Shown here: positions 1-5,149 of the stretch, one piece after another | Layout: each line of letters begins with the position of its first letter | How positions within the stretch are numbered: the first letter of the stretch is position 1 | Origin: Oscillospiraceae bacterium | GTDB taxonomy: Bacteria; Bacillota; Clostridia; Oscillospirales; Ethanoligenentaceae | Direction of reading: 5' to 3' | Assembly (NCBI GenBank): GCA_003518885.1 | Contig: DOXU01000065.1 | Location: forward strand, 1-5,149 | Length of the DNA: 5,149 nt | Notes under the pieces: model-generated | The model's database searches: none | What the model was told of the DNA's origin: nothing | Seen by the model: only the letters and a program-made list of their open reading frames with translations | Made by a program: the position numbers and the translations under genes

Positions 1-275
1 GATTTTGTGCGGCCATCTTTGTTTGTAGTTTTCTGTATTTTCTCTTTCTTTTGATCAAAGGACCCAAAAGAAGAGTCGCTATGGTATTGGCCGGAATTGT
101 CTGGGTGTGTCTTGTGGCAGCCTCTCGTTTGTACCTCCGCGCCCATTTCGCATCGGATGTTACGGGTAGCATGTTATTCGCAGGCGCGTTCTGGCTTCTT
201 ATTTGGAGTGTAAAACCGGTCTTTGATGTTTGCTTGGCCAAAATTTTGCCTAAATCCATTCTAAAGGGCATGTGA
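1..275 (+). CDS. PAP2-family membrane phosphatase, C-terminal part (5' end outside window)
   Basis: The reading frame is open from the left edge (first full codon at position 3) to a TGA at 273-275, giving about 90 C-terminal residues. It contains SRLYLRAHFASD, an exact fit to the third PAP2 phosphatase motif SR-x5-H-x3-D (Ser at 123-125, catalytic-type His at 144-146). About three hydrophobic segments are visible: at the window edge, just before the motif, and just after it. This suits an integral membrane enzyme with its active site at the membrane face. Family members dephosphorylate lipid phosphates such as undecaprenyl pyrophosphate or phosphatidylglycerol phosphate; which substrate applies here cannot be told. 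The KxxxxxxRP and PSGH motifs would lie upstream of the window. An internal TTG at 51 is not a plausible start, because the frame and hydrophobicity continue upstream. A terminator follows about 140 bases later. Confidence 0.88.
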   Translation, partial: FCAAIFVCSFLYFLFLLIKGPKRRVAMVLAGIVWVCLVAASRLYLRAHFASDVTGSMLFAGAFWLLIWSVKPVFDVCLAKILPKSILKGM

Positions 276-405
276 GAAAGGTTCCCAAGAAGCTTACATA
301 GAGTTATTTGGACGCTATATTAGAGCATTTTTTAAAAAGGCGAGAAGGATTTCTTTCTATTATTTTCGTATGTACCCCCCGCGTATTAGAATGCCATGAG
401 TCACT

Positions 406-449
406 AAAAAAAGACACCGCGTTATCTAAGATAACGACGGTGCTTTTTT
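406..449. terminator. Bidirectional intrinsic terminator after the PAP2 gene
   Basis: A 12-bp stem pairs CACCG (415-419) with CGGTG (438-442) and CGTTATC (420-426) with GATAACG (430-436), with one bulged A at 437 and loop TAA. It is preceded by seven A (406-412) and followed by six T (444-449), so it can stop transcription in both directions. It most likely ends the PAP2 transcript. Confidence 0.88.
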
Positions 450-450
450 A

Positions 451-958
451 TTACGAAATTTGGTGCCCTTCTGTGAAAATGACCAGCAGTGCAGCCTTTT
501 GTTAATAAGAGAAGCAAATTCATATATTTTAAGGAAAAGGAATAAAATAAGAATGAGGAAAGGCTGATCGGTGTGAAAAAAGCGAACAAGGCAGATAGAA
601 AGAACGCATAGATAAAAGCAGATCAATCCGCTTTGGGCACAAAGGTGAAATGGTATGGGAAGGCCATGCGGGAGAAAATGGAGCGTATGATGCCATTGGA
701 TGGGGCGTGATGGCAAGGATGGTCTTCTTCGCTGCTCTTATACCGAAAAGAGAGGGAAGTGGGCGATAACTTTGTGACCAAACAGAAAAAGTTGCATATT
801 ATAAGGATAGAGAATGTGTCCATTGCCCAAATGGAAAAGGGGAACAGAGGGGCAAGAGAAGCATTAGCTTAGCTGAAGAGAGGAGAGTTTGCTGCAAGAT
901 GAAAGGGCAAGCCCTAGAGAAATATCGCTATGTGTGATGGAATTGGGTAGAAAATAGG
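451..958. other. Long intergenic region without a recognisable gene
   Basis: About 500 bases lie between two terminators. The + strand is strongly purine-rich from about 525 to 960. No frame on either strand gives a protein with a believable start, ribosome binding site and family motif. The longest + frame stretch (612-872) is broken by TGA at 708-710 and looks low-complexity. One short perfect palindrome, AGGGC-aa-GCCCT, lies at 904-915. The region may be a decayed gene or an untranslated transcript; neither can be shown from sequence alone. Confidence 0.5.
499..528 (+). promoter_or_regulatory. Weak candidate promoter in the gene-less region
   Basis: TTGTTA (499-504) and TATATT (523-528) are separated by 18 bases and resemble -35 and -10 boxes (4/6 and 5/6 matches to consensus). 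A purine-rich AAGGAAAAGGA follows, but the nearest ATG (553) reads only four codons before a stop. AT-rich DNA gives such matches by chance, so this is tentative. Confidence 0.2.
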
Positions 959-994
959 AAAAAGCACCTCAATACAAAGATTGAAGTGCTTTTT
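959..994 (-). terminator. Intrinsic terminator of the lctBCD operon (bidirectional)
   Basis: GCACCTCAAT (964-973) pairs with ATTGAAGTGC (980-989) with one C-A mismatch and loop ACAAAG. It is flanked by five A (959-963) and five T (990-994), giving a U-tract on either strand. It lies about 50 bases past the lctD stop on the - strand, the expected place for the operon terminator. It could also end any + strand transcript from the gene-less region. Confidence 0.85.
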
Positions 995-1041
995 CTATAG
1001 AAAATCAGAAGGAATGGAACAAATTTAATTTATTCGACTTT

Positions 1042-2442
1042 TTACCAGCAGACTTTGCCTGGGTTCAGGATTTCTTCTGGATCAAAGACCTTTTTAATAC
1101 CACGCATGATATTGATGAGATCATCCGATTTGGATTCCTCAAGATAAGACTGTTTTACATAGCCGATACCATGTTCACCGGAAACTTCACCAGCAAGCTC
1201 TCTTGCTTTGCTGTACATAGCTTCCATTGTGGATTCTTTGCGTTTTTTCCATTCATCAGCAGAAAGGTCATCACGCAACATATAGATATGAAGGTTACCA
1301 TCGCCTGCATGGCCGAAGCTCTTAATGCGGACTTTAGCAGTCTTCTGCAGATCATTGGAGAATTTCACCATTTCAGCTACTTTATCTCTTGGTACCACAA
1401 CATCAACTTCGTCCATTTCAGTGGTTGAAGCTTTAACGGCCTCTAAGAAGGCACCACGTGCTTTCCAGACGGCCTCGTTACGTTCTGTGGTATCCATGAT
1501 CAAAACATCGATAGCACCCTGCTCGAGGCAGATTTTAGCGACTTTGTCGTAATCACGTTCGATGTCTGCTTTGGTGTTGCCATCGAATTTCAACAACAGG
1601 TAAGCATCAGAGGAGTGATCTGGAAAAGAAAGACCAAGATAGCTCTCGGCATCTACGATAACCTGACCCTGCATAAACTCAACAGCTGTTGGAATTGCTT
1701 TGGATTGGATGATTTCTGGAACGGTTCCAATGGCTTTCTCTAAAGTTGGGAACGGAACCAGAAGGCTGATGGACTTGGTTGGCAATGGCAGCAATTTTAA
1801 AACTGCTTTTGTCACAACGGCCAAAGTACCCTCAGAACCAATGATCAAATCTTTCAAAGCATAACCGGAACTGTTCTTTACGTTTTTGCCGCCAATTTGG
1901 ACAACATCACCATTTGGCAAAACAGCTTCCAAACCACGGACATAGTCACGGGTTACGCCGTATTTAACAGCACGCATACCACCGGCATTGGTGTTAATGT
2001 TACCGGCGATTGTAGCGGATTTCTCACCTGGATCTGGCGGGTAGAAGAGTTCATGATCTTCTACATACTGTGCCAAGTCCATCAACAGAACGCCTGGCTC
2101 AACAGTGATGGTAAGGTTCTTCTCATCCAGTTCGAGAACTTTGGACATACCACTTAAATCAATAATGATGCCGTGGTGGATTGGTACAGCAGCGCCGACC
2201 AAGCCTGTGCCCGAGCCACGAGGAGTGACTGGAATTTTCTGCTCGTAAGCATATTTCATGATTTTAGAGCCTTCTTCAGTACTCATGACCTTAACAACCA
2301 GGTCTGGCATGCTGGAGATATCGCCCAACTCGTCATGACCATAGTCTGCGTTAACAGCTTTACCATACTGAACACGCTCTGGGTCATTCACAATTTTCTG
2401 AATGGCCTGACAATCTGCCTCTGTAAATTTTTTGTATGACAC
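1042..2442 (-). CDS. lctD: FAD-linked lactate dehydrogenase subunit of an Etf-coupled complex (LctD/GlcD family)
   Basis: The 466-residue protein has the normal length for the GlcD/D-lactate dehydrogenase family. An FAD-binding (PCMH-type) domain covers about residues 45-220, with [14 protein letters not shown] (74-87), [18 protein letters not shown] (135-152) and the [12 protein letters not shown] segment (200-211). The C-terminal FAD-oxidase domain follows, with HAGDGNLH (H378, H385) and GEHGIG (E423, H424); these match the metal-binding and catalytic residues known in D-2-hydroxyacid dehydrogenases. Its role would be oxidation of lactate to pyruvate in the cytoplasm, passing electrons to the EtfAB partners encoded just upstream. 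Substrate choice (D-lactate, or another 2-hydroxyacid such as glycolate) is inferred from gene order, not proven. The start is a GTG. An AAGGAGG (2452-2458) nine bases before it supports this choice and lies inside the end of lctC, so translation is probably coupled. The gap to lctC is four bases. Confidence 0.9.
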   Translation of the reverse strand: MSYKKFTEADCQAIQKIVNDPERVQYGKAVNADYGHDELGDISSMPDLVVKVMSTEEGSKIMKYAYEQKIPVTPRGSGTGLVGAAVPIHHGIIIDLSGMSKVLELDEKNLTITVEPGVLLMDLAQYVEDHELFYPPDPGEKSATIAGNINTNAGGMRAVKYGVTRDYVRGLEAVLPNGDVVQIGGKNVKNSSGYALKDLIIGSEGTLAVVTKAVLKLLPLPTKSISLLVPFPTLEKAIGTVPEIIQSKAIPTAVEFMQGQVIVDAESYLGLSFPDHSSDAYLLLKFDGNTKADIERDYDKVAKICLEQGAIDVLIMDTTERNEAVWKARGAFLEAVKASTTEMDEVDVVVPRDKVAEMVKFSNDLQKTAKVRIKSFGHAGDGNLHIYMLRDDLSADEWKKRKESTMEAMYSKARELAGEVSGEHGIGYVKQSYLEESKSDDLINIMRGIKKVFDPEEILNPGKVCW

Positions 2443-2446
2443 GGTT

Positions 2447-3634
2447 TCACGCCTCCTTGCCTTGCTTTAGCTGTTTAATTAACTGTGGAATGATCTCATA
2501 AACATCACCCACGAGGCCAATGTGTGCAACATTGAAGATTGGTGCTTTTTCATCGCTGTTGATTGAGACGATGGTCTCAGCGGATTTCATGCCAGCTGAG
2601 AACTGAACAGCACCGGAGATGCCGCAGGTAATAATCAGTTTCGGGCGAACAGTACGTCCACTCAAGCCGACCTGTCTGCGAGCCTCAACCCAGCCACTCT
2701 CGACCAATGGACGAGTGCAGGCCAGTTCGCCGCCGAGCAAGTCAGCAAGCTCTTGAACCATTGCCAGATCTTCTTTGGATTTAATGCCACGGCCGGCTGC
2801 AACCAAAACTTCAGCATTCTCAATGGAGGCAACTTTTTGCTTTGGTTTAACATCCAAAACCTGGACATGGGTGCGGAGTTTTTCTGCATCAATTTTGCAA
2901 TCCACTACGCGACCAGTGGTTTCCTCTGTACGGGCAGGGGCATTCATGACCTTGTAACGTACAGTTGCCATCTGTGGACGGGTACGTGGGGTGCAGATCT
3001 GTGCCATAATGTTACCGCCAAATGCTGGACGGATCTGGATCAAATCTGTGTTTTTGTCAATATCCAAGATGGTGCAATCAGCAGTCAAACCGGTGCGGAA
3101 TCTTGCAGCAACACGTGGAGCAAGCTGACGGCCAACTGGTGTTGCGCCAACCAGAATTGCACATGGATGATTACGATTGACGAAATCTTCGAAAGCAGCT
3201 GTATAAGATTCATTCTGGAAACTGCGGAGGGCAGGATCGTCATAGACGAATACGCTGTCTACGCCGTAGTGCAGAAGCTCATTTGCTTGCTTTTCAATAC
3301 CGCTACCGAAGAATACGCAATATACCGGCTGGTTGACCTTTTTGGCCAATTCGCGGGCTTTACCAATCAGTTCCAAAGTAACTGGATGGATTTTTCCGTT
3401 TTCATGGTCGACATATACAGTAATGCCACTCCATTTGGATTTATCCACTGTTGGCAGCTTTTCTTCTACAAACTCGACTTCGCCGTGTTTGCTTTTTCTT
3501 ACGCAAACTTTGCACATTTTACAGGCAGAGTTAATAATAACATCGCCATTTTGTACTTCCATTGCGCCAAAAGGACAAACTTTGATAAATTCTTCTTTAT
3601 TTTCAATTTTATCGTTATGTACTACCAAACCCAT
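2447..3634 (-). CDS. lctC: Electron-transferring flavoprotein alpha subunit with N-terminal ferredoxin-like domain (LctC)
   Basis: The 395-residue protein is longer than a plain EtfA (about 320-340) because of an N-terminal extension of about 65 residues. The extension holds four cysteines, C20 (CPFGA) and C38, C41, C44 (CKMCKVC). This is the pattern of one [4Fe-4S] cluster of a ferredoxin, with three ligands from one motif and the CP cysteine from the other. The EtfA N-terminal domain follows (about 70-245). The C-terminal FAD-binding domain (about 270-385) has [39 protein letters not shown] (338-349) and [13 protein letters not shown]. Together with LctB and LctD it should form the cytoplasmic lactate dehydrogenase/Etf complex that uses reduced ferredoxin to drive lactate-dependent NAD+ reduction; the extension would be the ferredoxin entry point. 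The start is ATG with GGGGAGG (3644-3650) nine bases upstream, inside the end of lctB. An oddity is F345 where canonical EtfA has His after Gln in GISGAxQH. Confidence 0.92.
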   Translation of the reverse strand: MGLVVHNDKIENKEEFIKVCPFGAMEVQNGDVIINSACKMCKVCVRKSKHGEVEFVEEKLPTVDKSKWSGITVYVDHENGKIHPVTLELIGKARELAKKVNQPVYCVFFGSGIEKQANELLHYGVDSVFVYDDPALRSFQNESYTAAFEDFVNRNHPCAILVGATPVGRQLAPRVAARFRTGLTADCTILDIDKNTDLIQIRPAFGGNIMAQICTPRTRPQMATVRYKVMNAPARTEETTGRVVDCKIDAEKLRTHVQVLDVKPKQKVASIENAEVLVAAGRGIKSKEDLAMVQELADLLGGELACTRPLVESGWVEARRQVGLSGRTVRPKLIITCGISGAVQFSAGMKSAETIVSINSDEKAPIFNVAHIGLVGDVYEIIPQLIKQLKQGKEA

Positions 3635-3640
3635 CTTGAC

Positions 3641-4435
3641 TTACCTCCCCACAAACTTGCGCTCGACAAGTGTATTCATCAGCTTTTTGCTCAGCTCTTC
3701 GCTTGTTCCGTGGAATATTTCACGGTCGTTATTCACTTCAGGTGGGAAGATGCGCTGAACCTGCGTTGGAGAGCCGTGCAGGCCATAGCGATCCGGACTA
3801 CTATCTGGGAGATCTTTCAAAGTAATCATCGGAACTTCTCTATCTTTTGTGGCCTGTTTCTTGATGTAAGAAGGCAGGCGTGGTTGATAGATGTCTTTCT
3901 CTACACACAGAAGGCAAGGAAGAGTGACTTTGGAAACTTCAATTGCGTTTGGCAGGTCAATTTTTACGGTGATGTTGTCTTTTTGGACATCATCAATGCC
4001 TAACACATTTGCAAAGCTAGGAATCCCCAAATATTCACTGATCTCACTACCGACCTGGGCAGTATCGCCATCGATCGTTTGTTTACCACAAAGAATCAAG
4101 TCAAAATGACCGACCTTGCGGATTGCCTGAGAAAGTGTATAGCTAGTTGCCAAAACATCCGCGCCCCCGAAGGCTCTATCGGAAACTAAGGCACCAGCGT
4201 CGGCACCCATGGAGAATGCCTCATAAATAACTTCTTTTGCTTGAGGTGGTCCCATGCTAATAACCTTAACGGTGCCGCCCAATTTTTCCCTGATACGGAA
4301 TGCGGTTTCAAGCGCATACAGATCAAAAGGATTCATTTTTGAATCGACGCCATCACGAATTAGAGCGCCGGTCTTTGGATCTACCTCGACCTTATTGCTC
4401 TCTGGAACCTGTTTAATACAGACTAATACGTCCAT
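3641..4435 (-). CDS. lctB: Electron-transferring flavoprotein beta subunit (LctB)
   Basis: The 264-residue protein begins MDVLVCIKQVPES, the classic EtfB N-terminus, and has family-typical length. Recognisable motifs are NPFDLYALE (35-43), the MGADA segment (76-80), CGKQTIDGDTAQVG (116-129, nucleotide/flavin-binding loop) and LPCLLCVEKDIYQPRLPSY (172-190, the EtfB signature region). In bifurcating Etfs this subunit binds a second FAD instead of AMP and is the site of NAD(H) reaction; that role is inferred here from the LctC ferredoxin domain and the LctD neighbour. It is the first gene of the operon, six bases being all that separates its end from the lctC start. The frame also has an ATG 13 codons upstream (4472-4474), but that lies inside the promoter-region repeat and lacks a ribosome binding site. 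The start at 4433-4435 has a perfect AGGAGG eight bases before it and matches the family N-terminus. Confidence 0.93.
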   Translation of the reverse strand: MDVLVCIKQVPESNKVEVDPKTGALIRDGVDSKMNPFDLYALETAFRIREKLGGTVKVISMGPPQAKEVIYEAFSMGADAGALVSDRAFGGADVLATSYTLSQAIRKVGHFDLILCGKQTIDGDTAQVGSEISEYLGIPSFANVLGIDDVQKDNITVKIDLPNAIEVSKVTLPCLLCVEKDIYQPRLPSYIKKQATKDREVPMITLKDLPDSSPDRYGLHGSPTQVQRIFPPEVNNDREIFHGTSEELSKKLMNTLVERKFVGR

Positions 4436-4443
4436 GCGATGTT

Positions 4444-4449
4444 CCTCCT
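4444..4449 (-). promoter_or_regulatory. Ribosome binding site of lctB, decides its start
   Basis: AGGAGG on the - strand lies eight bases before the ATG at 4433-4435. It rules in that start over the in-frame ATG 39 bases further upstream, which has no such site. Confidence 0.85.
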
Positions 4450-4468
4450 GATTCTTAAAACTTAAATT

Positions 4469-4536
4469 GTACATTCTGATTTTACTAAGTTTTTAATATA
4501 TTGCTGTACAATCTGATTTTACTGCATTTTTAATAT
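4469..4536 (-). repeat. Two-copy 31-base direct repeat over the lct promoter and leader, probable operator pair
   Basis: Copies at 4469-4499 and 4506-4536 match at 27 of 31 positions, with starts 37 bases apart (about 3.5 helical turns). On the + strand each begins GTACA, has an identical core CTGATTTTACT and ends TTTTTAATAT; differences are confined to one base after GTACA and the three bases after the core. Both GTACA ends belong to a TGTACA palindrome (4468-4473, 4505-4510). The upstream copy overlaps the spacer, -10 box and start region; the second lies in the leader, has no adjacent TTGACA, and so is unlikely to be a second promoter. Conservation without promoter function suggests a protein-binding site. 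The regulator is unknown. Confidence 0.65.
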
Positions 4537-4543
4537 TTGTCAA
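4516..4543 (-). promoter_or_regulatory. Sigma-A-type promoter of the lctBCD operon
   Basis: On the - strand a perfect -35 box TTGACA (4543-4538) is followed after 16 bases by TAAAAT (4521-4516), a 5/6 match to the -10 consensus. Transcription would start near 4508-4510, leaving a leader of about 73 bases before lctB. Very AT-rich DNA upstream (4544-4600) could act as an UP element. The -10 box and most of the spacer lie inside one copy of a duplicated sequence, so a regulator bound there would block the polymerase. Confidence 0.75.
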
Positions 4544-4562
4544 GATGAAATATTTTTTTAAC

Positions 4563-4589
4563 AATTTATCTTATATTTTTAGATAAATT
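4563..4589. repeat. Perfect 9-bp inverted repeat upstream of the lct promoter
   Basis: AATTTATCT (4563-4571) and AGATAAATT (4581-4589) are exact reverse complements around a 9-base spacer. The element is about 20 bases upstream of the lct -35 box and about 230 bases before the divergent ferritin-like gene. It is AT-rich and has no GC stem, so it fits a dimeric activator or repressor site better than a terminator. No known consensus is clearly matched. Confidence 0.4.
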
Positions 4590-4672
4590 TCTGTAGTTTT
4601 TGGAAATGGACAAAGAGAGGAATGAAATTTCCCATAAACGGCGCAGGGAAAAGAGCAAGCCATCATTTAAAA

Positions 4673-4688
4673 TGGCCTGCTTAGGCCA
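4673..4688. other. GC-rich hairpin or palindrome in the divergent intergenic region
   Basis: TGGCCT (4673-4678) pairs perfectly with AGGCCA (4683-4688) around a GCTT loop, standing out in AT-rich DNA. On the - strand it is followed by TTTTAAAT, so it could be a short terminator for leftward transcription. Otherwise it may be an operator or a leader structure. Confidence 0.3.
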
Positions 4689-4721
4689 AAAAAATTTCAA
4701 TTTATTCCGAATATTTCCTTT

Positions 4722-4751
4722 TTGTCAAAAATGCTTTCCCCAAAATATTTT
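4722..4751 (+). promoter_or_regulatory. Candidate promoter of the ferritin-like gene
   Basis: TTGTCA (4722-4727) and TATTTT (4746-4751) are 18 bases apart, about 67 bases before the start codon. An alternative -10 is TATTAT (4775-4780), but it lacks a good -35 at proper distance. The region is AT-rich, so either could be chance. Confidence 0.3.
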
Positions 4752-4817
4752 TAATTTATGTTGCATACAATCCGTATTATGGAAAATTTTTGAAATCTCA
4801 TGGAAGGGAAAGGAAGA

Positions 4818-5149
4818 ATGCATTATACAACAAAGGAAGGGCAAACGAAGAGTTCCCCTTATAAATGGATTGCCCTTTTGCGAGAACTTTTTATCGAAGA
4901 AATTTCTTTATTAAATCAGTATCAAGCGCATCTTGCCAATTCTCTTATTTCAGAAGTGAATCAGGTTTGGCAGCATATTTTGCAGGATGAACGGACACAT
5001 TATGGGGAACTGCTTTGCTTATTGCGCCAATATGACAAGGAACAGGCAGCAGCGTGCCAGCAGTTTGCCAAACAGTTACCGCATATTCCTAGTGCCGGGC
5101 AACCATACTGCCCAGCGTATGCGCAACAACTTTTGGTCAATCACATTCG
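4818..5149 (+). CDS. Ferritin-like protein of encapsulated-ferritin (EncFtn) type, N-terminal part (3' end outside window)
   Basis: ATG at 4818 opens a frame that runs to the window edge (110 codons). It is preceded by a purine-rich AAGGGA (4804-4809) at good spacing. Residues 17-73 form two amphipathic helices. The first has EEISLLNQY (E27, E28, Y35) and the second DERTHYGELLCLLRQYD (E58, H61). The spacing E28 to Y35 (7), E28 to E58 (30) and E58 to H61 (3) equals that of the ferroxidase ligands E32, Y39, E62 and H65 remembered for Rhodospirillum rubrum EncFtn. Such proteins oxidise and store iron inside an encapsulin nanocompartment, with the shell gene usually next door. Here the tail (residues 74-110, with C80 and C98) differs from that protein, so it may be longer or fused. 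A general rubrerythrin-like or other ferritin-like protein is the alternative. The gene is transcribed away from lctBCD. Confidence 0.65.
   Translation, partial: MHYTTKEGQTKSSPYKWIALLRELFIEEISLLNQYQAHLANSLISEVNQVWQHILQDERTHYGELLCLLRQYDKEQAAACQQFAKQLPHIPSAGQPYCPAYAQQLLVNHI

Noticed and set aside
308..505. 65-codon + strand frame after the PAP2 gene
   Set aside because: It has a TTG start, no convincing ribosome binding site and reads straight through the strong terminator hairpin.
426..716. 96-codon - strand frame in the gene-less region
   Set aside because: It starts with TTG without a ribosome binding site, runs into the terminator stem, and its composition is that of complemented purine-rich DNA.
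2753..4003. 416-codon + strand open frame antisense to lctC and lctB
   Set aside because: It is opposite two clearly recognisable Etf genes, crosses their junction, has no family motif and is rich in Cys, Trp and Phe as expected of an antisense shadow.
4479..4512. Second, tandem lct promoter made from the downstream repeat copy
   Set aside because: The TAAAAT (4484-4479) has no -35 at 16-18 bases; the nearest candidate TTGTAC (4512-4507) is 22 bases away.
4547..4564. Possible Rex (redox repressor) operator near the lct promoter
   Set aside because: Only the right half TTAACAA matches the TTGTTAA-N4-TTAACAA pattern; the left half matches at about two of seven positions.
4600..4914. 104-codon + strand frame overlapping the start of the ferritin-like gene
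   Set aside because: It is in a different frame from the recognisable ferritin-like protein, crosses its ribosome binding site, and has no motif; the residue mix reflects AT-rich non-coding DNA.

Overview
The window looks like chromosomal DNA of an anaerobic member of the Bacillota (Firmicutes). The grounds are moderate-to-low GC, AT-rich promoters, strong AGGAGG-type ribosome binding sites, and an electron-confurcating lactate dehydrogenase operon of the type known from acetogens and other strict anaerobes. A Negativicutes or clostridial host is plausible. The species cannot be named from this sequence.

Left edge (1-450): the C-terminal part of a PAP2-family membrane phosphatase on the + strand, followed by a strong bidirectional intrinsic terminator. 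Positions 451-958: a purine-rich stretch of about 500 bases with no convincing gene. It has a weak candidate promoter at its left end and a second bidirectional terminator at its right end, so it could be an unrecognised untranslated transcript or a decayed gene.

Centre (4543 down to 959, - strand): a compact three-gene operon, lctB-lctC-lctD. It has a clear sigma-A-like promoter, tight gaps of 5 and 4 bases with each internal ribosome binding site inside the end of the preceding gene, and a terminator after the last gene. LctB and LctC are the beta and alpha subunits of an electron-transferring flavoprotein. LctC carries an N-terminal ferredoxin-like extension with exactly the four cysteines needed for one [4Fe-4S] cluster. 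LctD is the FAD-dependent 2-hydroxyacid (lactate) dehydrogenase. By analogy with Acetobacterium woodii LctBCD, the complex would oxidise lactate to pyruvate with NAD+, paying for the uphill step with reduced ferredoxin. No lactate permease, racemase or regulator gene is inside the window.

The control region (4436-4817) is the most structured non-coding part. A 31-base sequence occurs twice with a 37-base period. One copy overlaps the spacer and -10 box of the lct promoter and the other lies in the 5' leader, which looks like a two-site operator. A perfect 9-bp inverted repeat lies upstream of the -35 box.

Right edge (4818-5149): the start of a divergent + strand gene for a small ferritin-like protein. 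Its metal-ligand spacing (E28, Y35, E58, H61) matches the encapsulated-ferritin (EncFtn) pattern, so an encapsulin shell gene may lie just beyond the window. Nothing seen amounts to a wholly new system. The best leads are the duplicated operator and the truncated EncFtn-like gene.
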